Origin: Cytobacillus sp. FSL H8-0458
Lineage (GTDB): Bacteria; Bacillota; Bacilli; Bacillales; Cytobacillaceae
Length of the DNA stretch: 64,000 bases
NCBI RefSeq assembly: GCF_038002165.1
Contig: NZ_JBBOBR010000001.1
Location: 1,054,001-1,118,000 of the forward strand
Direction of reading: 5' to 3'
The notes below the pieces were generated by a model that saw nothing but the letters and a program-made list of their open reading frames with translations, searched no databases and was not told the origin of the DNA. Both the position numbers and the translations under genes were made by a program. Shown here piece after piece: positions 24,106 through 32,351 of the stretch (position 1 is the first letter of the stretch; every line of letters begins with the position of its first letter).

Positions 24106-24590
24106 AAGATGTTTTTATAATGTTCATTAAACACCTTAAAAAGCCTTTCATCTCCACCGCGGTCGGGATGGAGGGCTTTTAATAGTTTTTTGAATTCTTT
24201 TCGGATGATTTGCAGATCCTCATCAGGCTTCAGGTCCAGAAGCTTTGCGGGCTTTATTTCTTCATCGGCAATCAGTTTTTGTGCCTGAATCATTTTCTTC
24301 AATGATTTCACTTTTGATTCCTCTATTTGGACACGGGTATTCAGGATTTCGATTTGCCCTTTCAGGTCTTTAACCTGAAGCAGGACTCCTTCTAGCTTTT
24401 GGCGATACAGCACTTCTTTTTCCCGGATGATGAAATCAGCGAGATCCTTCATCTTTATGGAGTAGCTGATTTGCCTCCGTGCGCTGCGTTCCGCTTTTAA
24501 TTTACCCTCTTCTATCCAGCGCTCAACGTCTTCACTATTCGCCTTTATTCCAGATTTATGCATTTGTGCTACAGCATCAGTAATGTTCAT
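24102..24590 (-). CDS. HTH-like, coiled-coil protein with C-terminal J-like domain
   Basis: 162 residues. The N-terminus (MNITDAVAQMHKSGIKANSE, DVERWIEEGKLKAERSARRQ) resembles an excisionase/MerR-type DNA-binding helix-turn-helix with wing. Residues about 55-110 are strongly charged helix suited to a coiled coil. The last ~45 residues, LKPDEDLQIIRKEFKKLLKA followed by LHPDRGGDERLFKVFNEHYK, contain the HPD tripeptide of J domains, which stimulates Hsp70 ATPase. The J domain is short, lacking the usual N-terminal helix I signature. Function unknown; a DNA-targeted DnaK co-chaperone is one possibility (inference). Confidence 0.7.
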   Translation of the reverse strand: MNITDAVAQMHKSGIKANSEDVERWIEEGKLKAERSARRQISYSIKMKDLADFIIREKEVLYRQKLEGVLLQVKDLKGQIEILNTRVQIEESKVKSLKKMIQAQKLIADEEIKPAKLLDLKPDEDLQIIRKEFKKLLKALHPDRGGDERLFKVFNEHYKNIF

Positions 24591-24760
24591 TTTTCTTGCT
24601 CGCTCTCTATAAAATCTATACAGCAGTCAAAATAATCATATCACTGATCACTTTCAGAAAAATAACAGGAGAATGACATAGTATTAAAGTTTATTTACAT
24701 GATTGTTTCGGCAAATTGGAAAAGGAATCACCCACGTATAGGTGATTCCCTTGCTGAACT

Positions 24761-25003
24761 CTACTTAATAGGACGCTCGAGCGTCAGGATTTCATCCTCC
24801 ATTGAAGCATATTGCTGTTCCACCACATGCTTTACATCAGCGATGGCTGCATTGTAGAAATGCGGGGCCAAAGACTCCTTAACAAAATCCAATACTCTTT
24901 CTGCAGAAAACTCGGATAGATCCTCATCTCTTTCCTCTGAAAAGAAAATCTGGATATCCTCTATCATCTTTTGCTGCTGCTCTTTTGTCATTTTAATGAA
25001 CAC
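24761..25003 (-). CDS. DUF2164 family protein
   Basis: Starts at GTG 25003, six bases after GGAAGG. 80 residues: VFIKMTKEQQQKMIEDIQIF, then RVLDFVKESLAPHFYNAAI and ILTLERPIK at the end, which is the DUF2164 pattern (K-x-Q-K, FYN, LERPI). The family is of unknown function; it is helical and soluble. A longer in-frame reading to 25108 overlaps the next small gene and lacks a site. An AATCACC/GGTGATT hairpin lies after the stop (24725-24750). Confidence 0.8.
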   Translation of the reverse strand: MFIKMTKEQQQKMIEDIQIFFSEERDEDLSEFSAERVLDFVKESLAPHFYNAAIADVKHVVEQQYASMEDEILTLERPIK

Positions 25004-25082
25004 TGCATGCCTTCCTTTCGGGTTAGGATACATGATACTATACACGGAAACCTCATAAAATGGGAGTCTTAACTCCTGCCGG

Positions 25083-25247
25083 TTAAGTCTTATCCCCGTA
25101 GACATCAAATAAAGAGCTGTAGTAATCTTTTACATAAGTGTTCCTGTTTGCCTTCTTTTTCGGATAGAGGGAAATAGGAATAGATGACAGGGTAAGAATA
25201 GAACTGCATAATAAAACCAGATAGAATATTCCTGATAGAATGAACAT
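25083..25247 (-). CDS. Small single-pass membrane protein, 54 residues
   Basis: ATG 25247 is preceded by a near-perfect AAAGGAGG eight bases upstream. The frame gives MFILSGIFYLVLLCSSILTL followed by SSIPISLYPKKKANRNTYVK and ends TAA at 25083. One N-terminal membrane helix and a basic/aromatic tail suggest a membrane-anchored microprotein with the tail in the cytosol. It lies upstream of the DUF2164 gene on the same strand, 80 bp apart, and is probably co-transcribed. Family unknown. Confidence 0.65.
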   Translation of the reverse strand: MFILSGIFYLVLLCSSILTLSSIPISLYPKKKANRNTYVKDYYSSLFDVYGDKT

Positions 25248-25285
25248 GAAGGAAACCTCCTTTAGTTGTTTAGAAAAGCTTAATT

Positions 25286-25303
25286 TATGAAACGCATTTC
25301 ATA
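25286..25303 (+). promoter_or_regulatory. Palindromic operator upstream of LacI-type regulator
   Basis: TATGAAA, CGCA, TTTCATA: perfect 7-bp arms around a CG-containing centre, the form of LacI-family sites, 34 bp before the regulator's ATG. Autoregulation is likely. It is not a cre site (spacing differs from the CcpA consensus). Confidence 0.65.
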
Positions 25304-25336
25304 GCAAGTAAAAAAGTGAAAAAAACAGGTGGGTGT

Positions 25337-26299
25337 ATGGCAAATATTAAAGATATCGCTAAAAGAGCTGGAGTGTCGGTTACAACCGTATCAAGGGTGC
25401 TTAATAATCATCCCTATGTGAGGGAGGATAAGAGGGAAGCGGTCCTGCAGGCGATGGAGGAATTCAATTATCAGCGGAATATCAATGCTGTTCATTTGAG
25501 CAAAGGGGAGACTCTTCTTATTGGAGTGGTTGTTCCTTTTACCAATCACCCTTATTTCGGTCTGCTGGTAGAAGGGATTGCCAATGAAGCCATGAAAAAC
25601 AACTATAAACTAGTTCTTTTTCAGACCAATTACGAGGAAGCCAGGGAAATTGAGGCTCTGAAAATGCTGCAGCATAAGCAAATTGATTCCTTAATCATTT
25701 GTTCAAGAATCTGCGGCTGGGAGGTCATCAGCCAGTTTACCGAGTATGGCCCCATTGTCCTTTGTGAAGATGCAAGGAATCAGAATGTATCTTCAACCTT
25801 TATCGATCATTATATGACGTTCACTAATGCTTTAGAGTATTTACATAATAAAGGGCATCAGAAAATCGGGTATTGCATTGGAAGAAGATCCGGCGCCAAC
25901 AGCAGGAAGCGCGGAAAGGCCTACGCAGATTTTTTAAAACGAATTGGGGAGTCATATAATGAAGACTATATCTTTTATGAGTGTCTGAATTTTGAGCATG
26001 GCGAAGAAGTAGTTCAGCGGTTATTGAAGATGGATAATCCCCCAAGTGCGCTGCTGGTAACAAGTGATTTTGCTGCTGCCGGAATCGTCACTACCTGCAG
26101 GGAAAAAGGGATTCGCATCCCTGAGAATCTCGCGATTATGGGATTTGATAACCAGCCGATAGCCAAAATCATGCACATCACCACACTTGAAATCCCTCTG
26201 GTGGAAATGGGGAAAAAGCTGATGCTTCAAGCGATAAATAGTGAAAGCCATACTCATGAGGAAATATCAGTGAAGCTGATTGAGCGGCAGACTGTTTAG
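25337..26299 (+). CDS. LacI family transcriptional regulator
   Basis: ATG 25337 after AGGTGGG; an in-frame GTG at 25316 lacks a site. 320 residues: LacI HTH MANIKDIAKRAGVSVTTVSR followed by VLNNHPYV and the hinge helix, then a periplasmic-binding-protein-like effector domain (about 60-320) with IGVVVPFTNHPYFGLLVEGI, GHQKIGYCIGR and LAIMGFDNQPIAKIMHITT. Sugar or nucleoside is the usual ligand. No transport or catabolic operon follows; the next 600 bp are a repeat array, so its targets other than itself are not visible. It resembles Bacillus regulators of the MsmR/DegA branch only in general. Confidence 0.9.
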   Translation: MANIKDIAKRAGVSVTTVSRVLNNHPYVREDKREAVLQAMEEFNYQRNINAVHLSKGETLLIGVVVPFTNHPYFGLLVEGIANEAMKNNYKLVLFQTNYEEAREIEALKMLQHKQIDSLIICSRICGWEVISQFTEYGPIVLCEDARNQNVSSTFIDHYMTFTNALEYLHNKGHQKIGYCIGRRSGANSRKRGKAYADFLKRIGESYNEDYIFYECLNFEHGEEVVQRLLKMDNPPSALLVTSDFAAAGIVTTCREKGIRIPENLAIMGFDNQPIAKIMHITTLEIPLVEMGKKLMLQAINSESHTHEEISVKLIERQTV

Positions 26300-26338
26300 G
26301 AAGGCGGGCGCTGGTGTTGGGCGCAGAATCAGCAGCGG

Positions 26339-26910
26339 CTTCGGACACAGAAAGCCGAAATCAGAGTGTTTGAGTCGGAACCCAGCCCAACTTCGGACAC
26401 AGAGAGCCGAAAACAGATTTTTTGAGTCCGAACCAGTAGCAACTTCGGACACAGGAAGCAGAAAACGGGGTGTATGAGTCAGAAGCTGGAGCAACTTCGG
26501 ACACAAGAAGGCGGAAACCAGAGATCTGAGTCAGAATCAGGAGCAACTTCGGACACAGAAAGCCGGAACCGGAGTGTATGAGTCAGAAGCTGGAGCAACT
26601 TAGGACACAAGAAGCAGAAAAAAAGGGATCTGAGTCGAACCGACCCAACTTCGGACACAGAAAGCAGAACCCTGAATGTCTGAGTCAGAACACGAAGCAA
26701 CTTCGGACAGAGAAAGCCGGAAACCAGAGATCTGAGTCCGAACCAGTAGCAACTTCGGACACAGAGAGCCGAAATCAAAGTGTTTGAGTCGGAACCCAGC
26801 CCAACTTCGGACACAAAAGGCAAAAAACGGAGTCTTAGAGTCAGAACCCGACCCAACTTCGGGCACAGAAGGAAAAATCACAGTATTTGAGTCCGAACCG
26901 AGCCCCGACT
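26339..26910. repeat. Tandem 52-bp repeat array 2 (about 11 units)
   Basis: Eleven head-to-tail units, nearly all exactly 52 bp, each starting CTTCGGACACAGAAAGC and ending GAGTCNGAACCCAGCCCAA or GAGTCAGAAGCTGGAGCAA, with a variable stretch in between. End and start of successive units can pair as GTCCGAA/TTCGGAC around an 11-nt loop; several units have a mismatch in the left arm. Two unit subtypes alternate (ends CCCAGCCCAA and GGAGCAA). The array begins 40 bp after the LacI stop. Both strands are open in several frames but no start site supports translation. Confidence 0.92.
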
Positions 26911-26990
26911 AAACAGTTAAAGAGAGCCACGACAGAATAATTATCCCTCCCCCCGCCAATACTAACCAAAAAATATGGGGCTGGTGTTAC

Positions 26991-27464
26991 ATGGGGTTCG
27001 TACTTTTGGTTTTTCTGGCCTGGCTGGTGCTTGTGCTGTTTACATCTATGAATAAGAAGCTGACGTTTATTGAAAATACCTTTGTTTATTTGGCAGCGAT
27101 GGTCATTCATATTAATGTTACGTGGATTGTATATGAAGAGCTGAATGTGGCACATATTTCCCAGCAGATCTTAAACAACTCCGCCTTTTTAATACATAGA
27201 AGCATAACGCTTCCAATTACATTAGCAATCACATTAAATTTAGTAAGGACAGCGCCTTCACTGAGTTCAAAGTTTATTAAAGTGGCGGTTTCTGTTGCTT
27301 TCCTTGTTTCTGCTGTGATGATTGCCAGGTATTTTGGAATTGTGGATTATAAAAAATGGAATATTGGCTATGAAATCATCTATTTATTCCTCCTGCATTT
27401 AGTGGTTCAATTCTTACTGAAGTATTTTGGGCAGCTTAAAACAAGAGGGGTGAATGAAGCATGA
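26991..27464 (+). CDS. Multi-pass membrane protein, unknown
   Basis: 157 residues with about four membrane helices (residues 2-20, 28-48, 68-85, 100-118 and a last one near 130-148). The sequence MNKKLTFIENTFVYLAAMVI and VAHISQQILNNS resembles uncharacterised Bacillus membrane proteins found in pairs. The ribosome binding site is weak (GGGG 12 bases upstream). Its last codons overlap the next gene by 4 bp (ATGA), showing translational coupling. Function unknown. Confidence 0.7.
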   Translation: MGFVLLVFLAWLVLVLFTSMNKKLTFIENTFVYLAAMVIHINVTWIVYEELNVAHISQQILNNSAFLIHRSITLPITLAITLNLVRTAPSLSSKFIKVAVSVAFLVSAVMIARYFGIVDYKKWNIGYEIIYLFLLHLVVQFLLKYFGQLKTRGVNEA

Positions 27465-27970
27465 AATTCTGGAAGGACTTCGGCGGCAATGAGCTTTATC
27501 TTTTACTCATGGTTGCTGCTGCCTATCTTGTTTATTTTCTCCTTATAAGAAGGCCGGACAGGCTGGCGAAGCAGATCAGAGTGCTGAGTTTGCTTTGGGG
27601 CATGGCTATCGGGATACTTTATGATTTCACCATAGGCGGGGGCAGAACCGATTTTTATAAGATTAATGATCTAAATAATTATGAAGTGACAGATATTTTA
27701 TACTATATATTATTCGCCCCATTTGGCTACTTCTTTTTTTACCTATATGAAAAACTGAACATCAGCAATAAGACGTTCCTTGTTTATGTGTTGGTGTGGG
27801 CCTTTTTTGGAGTTTTTTTTCAATGGGTTTTAACGGCCGCGGATATTATTACCCTGCAAAAAGGGTATAAGCTCATTCATTCCTTCCCCATCTTTTTGCT
27901 GACTCAGACACTGACAGGTGTTTATATTCAGGTGCTCAAATCAAAGGAATCACTTACAGCAGCTGAATAG
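27461..27970 (+). CDS. Multi-pass membrane protein, partner of preceding gene
   Basis: 169 residues with about five membrane helices and a conserved-looking polar loop GGGRTDFYKINDLNNYEVTD between helices two and three, which places acidic and aromatic residues near the membrane surface. The start overlaps the previous stop by 4 bp. The general look is of the CBO0543-like small membrane protein family (another member lies at 42753), but I cannot assign a function. Confidence 0.7.
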   Translation: MKFWKDFGGNELYLLLMVAAAYLVYFLLIRRPDRLAKQIRVLSLLWGMAIGILYDFTIGGGRTDFYKINDLNNYEVTDILYYILFAPFGYFFFYLYEKLNISNKTFLVYVLVWAFFGVFFQWVLTAADIITLQKGYKLIHSFPIFLLTQTLTGVYIQVLKSKESLTAAE

Positions 27971-28049
27971 CCGCATTTACTGTTTTCATGAAACTTTTTC
28001 CTGCTTCTGAACGTATGAATTACTAAAAGAAGGGGAAAGGAGAATGAAT

Positions 28050-28241
28050 ATGAAAGCAGACAATTGTCCAAAGTGCAGATCTAATGAGCTGGGGAAAGGG
28101 AAGCATTCGGGTTATGGCGTCATGTTTCCTGTGGATAAGATGAGTCTCGGTTCTGATATTGAATACGTTATATGCACTAGCTGCGGTTTTATCATTGAAG
28201 GGTATGTAAAAAAGCCGGAGAAGTTTAAAAATAGAATGTAG
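28050..28241 (+). CDS. Small zinc-ribbon protein
   Basis: 63 residues from ATG 28050, eight bases after AAAGGAG (an in-frame ATG at 28044 is too close). Two Cys pairs, CPKC near the start and CTSC 36 residues later, can bind one zinc in a ribbon. The end FIIEGYVKKPEKFKNRM is short and basic. It is followed within 10 bp by another small gene. Such proteins are widespread and uncharacterised in Bacillus. Confidence 0.7.
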   Translation: MKADNCPKCRSNELGKGKHSGYGVMFPVDKMSLGSDIEYVICTSCGFIIEGYVKKPEKFKNRM

Positions 28242-28248
28242 GAGCATC

Positions 28249-28434
28249 ATGAAAAAATATAAGTTAAAGAATCATTTTAAAGGATTAAAAAAGGGAACTC
28301 ACTTTTACTTGATTGCTGAATCTGAATTTATTGGCATTAAAGAATATGTACTGCGGACAAAAGATTTATCATACCGGATCTCAATTAATGAGGCTGAGCT
28401 GAAGAGGAATTTTATTTTCATACCCAAAGAGTAA
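28249..28434 (+). CDS. Small hypothetical protein, 61 residues
   Basis: GGAG seven bases before ATG and 7 bp after the zinc-ribbon gene, so probably one transcript. Basic N-terminus MKKYKLKNHFKGLKKGTHFY and alternating hydrophobic pattern suggestive of a small beta-rich domain (FYLIAESEFIGIKEYVLR). No family recognised. Confidence 0.6.
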   Translation: MKKYKLKNHFKGLKKGTHFYLIAESEFIGIKEYVLRTKDLSYRISINEAELKRNFIFIPKE

Positions 28435-28472
28435 AAAAAGAATGCTCAGAGCATGCCGCCCGGAGCATTCTT
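28433..28472. terminator. Bidirectional terminator
   Basis: AAGAATGCTC/GAGCATTCTT stem between convergent genes; the minus-strand transcript runs into a TTTTTT tract, so it mainly ends the VWA gene. Confidence 0.8.
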
Positions 28473-28483
28473 AAGAAATTTTG

Positions 28484-29893
28484 TCACCAAATATCCCCGC
28501 GTTCTTTCTTCAGAGCCTTCATTTTTTCAACCCATTCGTCTACTCTTTGTCTAATTTGATCACTTTCCGTTTCAGCTGTATTCCGATTTTTTTCGTGCAG
28601 CTTCATATACAGATCCTTCATCTGGCCGCTGCGTTCATAGCCCCATTCCCGGAGTTCGGATCGCTGCTCATCCGTGATCCAGCCCTTATCTCCCATAATG
28701 GTGACGGCATCCAGGATTCGGTGTGATTCACGCCTGCCGATTGTAAATAATTGGCGGGGATAAATTTCACCGATTTTATATTCATCCATCATTTCCCACG
28801 GGCTTGGTGCCATTGTAAAAGCCCATGCGAGGTCACCGGCAGACGGAAGCCACTCGTATTGAATGGTGTCTTTCAGATCGTCGGGACTGTCTGCTTTAAA
28901 GTACTCCCCGTTGCCGGCTTCGGCTACTGCTTTTAATTGATCCTCGGCCTTGCCGTCTACATCAAACCCAATGATATTTACAGTATTGCTGCTGTTGTTT
29001 TTCACAAGGTGCTCGCTGGCCTTGACAGGGTCGCCGTCACATGTTTCGGCACCGTCGCTGACAATGTAGATCGTGGTGGAGCCGTCATAGCCGCTGCTCA
29101 TTTCTGCTGCTTTTTGAATGGCGCCGGCAAGAGGCGTCCAGCCTTTGCTTTCAAATGAATCAACAGCTTCGTGAAATTCCTTCTTGGAATAGTTGCTCAT
29201 AGGATAGACTTCCTCAACACCAGAGCAGGAAATTTTTTTATCAGCGTCTGCTTCAGAGCCTTTATGGCCATAGACCACTAGGGATACATCACTGCTTTGG
29301 CCAATCGTCTGGGCGAAACTCTTGACGGCGCTTTTAGCAATATCCATTTTCACTTTGCCGTCTGCCTGCAGCAGCATGGATGAACTGGCATCCAGAAGAA
29401 TAATGGCCTGTTCTGCTGCCTTTTTTTCTTCTTCTCCGGGTTCTGACTTGGTGGGATCCGGCAGGTAAGGTTCTTCAAAATCGGGTTTGTAGGCATTGGA
29501 CTTTTCAATAATGTCTTTATAATGTGGACTCGCCAGCAGGGAAATTAGCCCTTTTTTAATAGAGTCTGTATCTTTGGCTTCCTCCGTCAGCTCTTCCAGT
29601 TTGGTCGTCATCTTCCGTAAAAGTTCAGGATCAGTTTCCGGTATAACTTCAATGGCTTCAATGTCTTTTTCGTATGTAAGGTTATCCATTAGGGTTCCAG
29701 GAGGCAAATTTAGCAGGGTTTCTTCAGAGACCTCTAAATTAATATTCTTAGACTCTGCTAAAATGCTTACCTGCTTTTGTTCTTTTTTTTGCTCTTCTTT
29801 AACAGGTGAATCAGCGGCTGTTTTCTCTTTGTCATTGCTGCACGCGGAAAGAATCAATCCGGCAGACAGCAGCCATAGACCATAACGTTTCAC
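28484..29893 (-). CDS. VWA domain lipoprotein
   Basis: 469 residues from GTG 29893 (AGGAG seven bases before). Signal peptide with lipobox LSAC at residues 15-18, then a Lys/Glu-rich linker. A von Willebrand A domain spans about 160-345: IILLDASSSMLLQADGK holds the MIDAS DxSxS, SLVVYGHKG and TTIYIVSDGAETCDGDP the remaining metal contacts. A helical C-terminal part (about 370-469) is rich in charged residues. Similar Bacillus lipoproteins include YwmC/YwmD. It likely binds a protein partner at the cell surface in a metal-dependent way; the partner is unknown. Single gene, closed by its own terminator. Confidence 0.85.
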   Translation of the reverse strand: MKRYGLWLLSAGLILSACSNDKEKTAADSPVKEEQKKEQKQVSILAESKNINLEVSEETLLNLPPGTLMDNLTYEKDIEAIEVIPETDPELLRKMTTKLEELTEEAKDTDSIKKGLISLLASPHYKDIIEKSNAYKPDFEEPYLPDPTKSEPGEEEKKAAEQAIILLDASSSMLLQADGKVKMDIAKSAVKSFAQTIGQSSDVSLVVYGHKGSEADADKKISCSGVEEVYPMSNYSKKEFHEAVDSFESKGWTPLAGAIQKAAEMSSGYDGSTTIYIVSDGAETCDGDPVKASEHLVKNNSSNTVNIIGFDVDGKAEDQLKAVAEAGNGEYFKADSPDDLKDTIQYEWLPSAGDLAWAFTMAPSPWEMMDEYKIGEIYPRQLFTIGRRESHRILDAVTIMGDKGWITDEQRSELREWGYERSGQMKDLYMKLHEKNRNTAETESDQIRQRVDEWVEKMKALKKERGDIW

Positions 29894-30037
29894 AGAAATT
29901 CTCCTTTTGTTTATATTTTACTAATAATAGAGTGTAACATGGATAAAGCTGGTTTTGAAGTAATTTCCATATGATAGGATTTTTTTACAGCAATTTGGTA
30001 TAGTTGAAGATAGATATTTTGCAGAGGAGGCAGTCCG

Positions 30038-30580
30038 TTGGAAAAAGCATTTCCGATTCTTGAAACAGAAAGATTAATTTTAAGAGAAGCAACTGAAGAA
30101 GATGCAAAAGATATGTTTGTATACCTGTCAGATCAGCTGGTTATAAAGCATATGGGAATCTCAGCCTGTGAAACTCCCGAGGAGGTGCTTGGAGAAATAG
30201 AATGGTATAAATCCATTTATAAAAATGGCACAGGAATGCGCTGGGGCATCACCTTAAAGGATTCTGGGAAGGTCATTGGGAGCTGCGGTTTCCTGAATAG
30301 GAATCCGAAACATTACCGATGCGAAGTCGGATATGAACTAAGCAGGGAGCATTGGGGAAAAGGAATAGCGAATGAAGCCCTTGAGAGGGTTTTACAATTC
30401 GGCTTTGAACACCTTGAGCTTGAAAGGATAGAAGCCTTGATCGAGCCAAAAAATCTTTCGTCCCAGAAGCTGGTTGAAAGGCAGGGCTTCACAAGAGAAG
30501 GACTGCTTAGGCATTATGAATATACTAACGGGAAATTTGATGATTTGTATATGTACTCCATTTTAAGAGGGGATTTATAA
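30038..30580 (+). CDS. GNAT acetyltransferase, RimJ/RimL type
   Basis: 180 residues from TTG 30038, seven bases after GAGGAGG, with no better start. ETERLILREATEEDAKDMFV is the standard opening; VGYELSREHWGKGIANEALE holds the acetyl-CoA loop, and IEPKNLSSQKLVERQGF the conserved N-S-x-x-x-x-x-G-F segment. RimJ/RimL proteins acetylate ribosomal N-termini; most paralogues modify small molecules or antibiotics. It may be co-transcribed with the following gene (27 bp gap). Confidence 0.87.
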   Translation: MEKAFPILETERLILREATEEDAKDMFVYLSDQLVIKHMGISACETPEEVLGEIEWYKSIYKNGTGMRWGITLKDSGKVIGSCGFLNRNPKHYRCEVGYELSREHWGKGIANEALERVLQFGFEHLELERIEALIEPKNLSSQKLVERQGFTREGLLRHYEYTNGKFDDLYMYSILRGDL

Positions 30581-30607
30581 ATCGATACATAACAGGAGGA
30601 TATTTTC

Positions 30608-30949
30608 ATGAACTACAATGGCCGTACCTTTGTATCTGTGCAAAATACAGATAATGGTGAAGTTTCATCAAAGACATTTTTTCATTATAAACAGGAAGGG
30701 AATATAATATCTGCTGCTTATGGCGGGGGAGAGATCATTCAGGGGACGCTGATTGGAATTGCCAATGAAGACGGATGTTTAGAATTCAGATATAACCATG
30801 TGAATAACAAAAATCAGCTGCGCGGCGGAAAATGTCTCTCTACCCCTGAAATATTGCCGGACGGCCGCATCAGACTGCATGAAAAATGGCAATGGCAGGA
30901 TGATGAAGGAACAGAAGGACAGTCGATTATCGAGGAAGTAAGAGAATAA
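30608..30949 (+). CDS. Conserved small protein, beta-barrel-like
   Basis: 113 residues with AGGAGG before ATG. The pattern [60 protein letters not shown] and [10 protein letters not shown] suggests short antiparallel strands forming a lipocalin-like barrel. Homologues are common in Bacillaceae and I recall them being labelled N-acetylglutamate synthase, which the sequence does not support. Real function unknown. Confidence 0.7.
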   Translation: MNYNGRTFVSVQNTDNGEVSSKTFFHYKQEGNIISAAYGGGEIIQGTLIGIANEDGCLEFRYNHVNNKNQLRGGKCLSTPEILPDGRIRLHEKWQWQDDEGTEGQSIIEEVRE

Positions 30950-30957
30950 AGCAGGCG

Positions 30958-30992
30958 GCATGCCAGCCGGAGGGAATTATCCCTCCGCATGC
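30958..30992. terminator. Hairpin between convergent genes
   Basis: GGAGGG (30969-30974)/CCCTCC (30981-30986) enclosed by GCATGC arms at 30958 and 30987. It includes the stop codon of the MFS gene. No strong T tract on either strand, so the terminator role is tentative. Confidence 0.5.
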
Positions 30993-32212
30993 AGCTTCAG
31001 GTTCTGTCGGCTTCTTTTTGTTTTCTCTTTCGTTAGGGTGAAGAAGAAAACAAAGCCGATGAATGATGTAATAAACAAGATGGCACCCATTGGCACGGCA
31101 GTGGTTTCATCAATGCTCACCAAAGGGGAAACAGCCGAACCCAGCACTAAAGGAAGCATTCCAATAACGGCGCTGGCACTGCCGGCACGATGCCCCTGAT
31201 TTTTCATCGCCAATGTAAACGAGCTGGTGATGATCATCCCCATTGAAGTCATATAGATAAAAATAGGAATGACAAGCATGAATAGCGGTCCTTTAATGAT
31301 GGTCATAATTAAGAGAAACGAAGTTGCACTGACCGCAATGCAGACCGCTGTCCGGAGCAGGCTTCTTTCCGGAATGACACCTGCCAGACGGCCAATCAGG
31401 AAACTCCCCGTAATGATGGCCAATCCATTAATGCCAAACAGGATGCTGAACACCTGAGGCGATACACCATAAATACCCTGATAGACAAAGGGTGTCCCCG
31501 AAACATAAGCAAAGCTTCCGCCATGTATGAAACCAACGATAAGGGCATACCCGATGAAGGAACGGTCCCTGAAAAGTCCCCCCATGCTTTTAACGGAATT
31601 CCCAATGGAGCTTGGGACCCTTTTTTCTGGAGGAAGGGTTTCTTTTAATCGGAAATAAATCACAATGGTAATAAATAATCCCAAAAAGCTTAGAAAATAA
31701 AAGATGGTTTCCCAGCTTGCAAAGGGAATCAGAAGCAGCGCACCGCCTGTCATGGGCGCAATCATTGGAGCGGTTGCATTAATGACCATAAGCAAAGCAA
31801 AAAATTTCGTCAGCTCTTTACCGCTGAACACATCACGGACAACTGCCCGGGAAAGGACGATACCGGCAGAGGCAGTTAATCCCTGCAGAAAGCGGGCAGC
31901 AATAAAGGCCGCAATATTGGGTGATATGGCGCATAATAGGGAAGATAAGGCAAAGAGAGAAATCCCGATTAGAAGAGGTTTTCTTCTTCCCTGCGAATCA
32001 CTGACCGGTCCGACAATAACCTGTCCAACCGCAAGTCCAATCAAACAGGCTGTCAGACTCATCTGAACAAGTGAAGCTCGGGCACTGAAATCTTCAGCGA
32101 TATCTGGAAAGCCCGGCAAATACATATCAATATTGAATGGCCCCAAAATGCCAAGCATGCTGAGGAGAAATGCCAGCGCTAGCCGCTCTTTTCCAGTCGG
32201 ATTGTGAATCAT
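30977..32212 (-). CDS. Bcr/CflA-family multidrug efflux MFS transporter
   Basis: Start ATG 32212, nine bases after AAAGGTG (the in-frame GTG at 32224 is part of that site). 411 residues, 12 helices. FNIDMYLPGFPDIAEDF in helix 1 (the conserved D-x-Y-L-P of the DHA1 Bcr/CflA branch), motif A in GPVSDSQGRRKPLLIG, and motif C-like GITASAGIVLSRAVVRDVF (LQGLTASAGIVLSRAVVRD in this protein) identify it. Proton-driven export of bicyclomycin, sulfonamide or chloramphenicol-type drugs is the family role. Confidence 0.9.
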   Translation of the reverse strand: MIHNPTGKERLALAFLLSMLGILGPFNIDMYLPGFPDIAEDFSARASLVQMSLTACLIGLAVGQVIVGPVSDSQGRRKPLLIGISLFALSSLLCAISPNIAAFIAARFLQGLTASAGIVLSRAVVRDVFSGKELTKFFALLMVINATAPMIAPMTGGALLLIPFASWETIFYFLSFLGLFITIVIYFRLKETLPPEKRVPSSIGNSVKSMGGLFRDRSFIGYALIVGFIHGGSFAYVSGTPFVYQGIYGVSPQVFSILFGINGLAIITGSFLIGRLAGVIPERSLLRTAVCIAVSATSFLLIMTIIKGPLFMLVIPIFIYMTSMGMIITSSFTLAMKNQGHRAGSASAVIGMLPLVLGSAVSPLVSIDETTAVPMGAILFITSFIGFVFFFTLTKEKTKRSRQNLKLHAEG

Positions 32213-32351
32213 AATATTAAACACCTTTCTTTCTATGAAGCTGTTACTCTTTTACATAAATATGGCTAGTATACGTGAGGCAAAGGGGGATGTCCAGCGG
32301 GGGATGCTGTAAATAAAAAAATCCATGGCCATATAGCCACAGATTCTTTCA

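Noticed and set aside
25286-25303. cre site upstream of the LacI-type regulator
   Set aside because: TATGAAACGCATTTCATA is palindromic but does not align with TGWAANCGNTNWCA.
26267-26881. Open frames of 61-125 codons in repeat array 2
   Set aside because: Same reasoning as array 1; translations are shifted versions of one another.
26339-26910. CRISPR array
   Set aside because: The unit is a 52-bp tandem repeat with conserved ends and drifting middles, not short identical repeats separated by unrelated spacers, and no cas gene is present.
30608-30949. N-acetylglutamate synthase
   Set aside because: I recall homologues with this label, but no GNAT or ArgJ features are visible in this 113-residue beta-rich protein.
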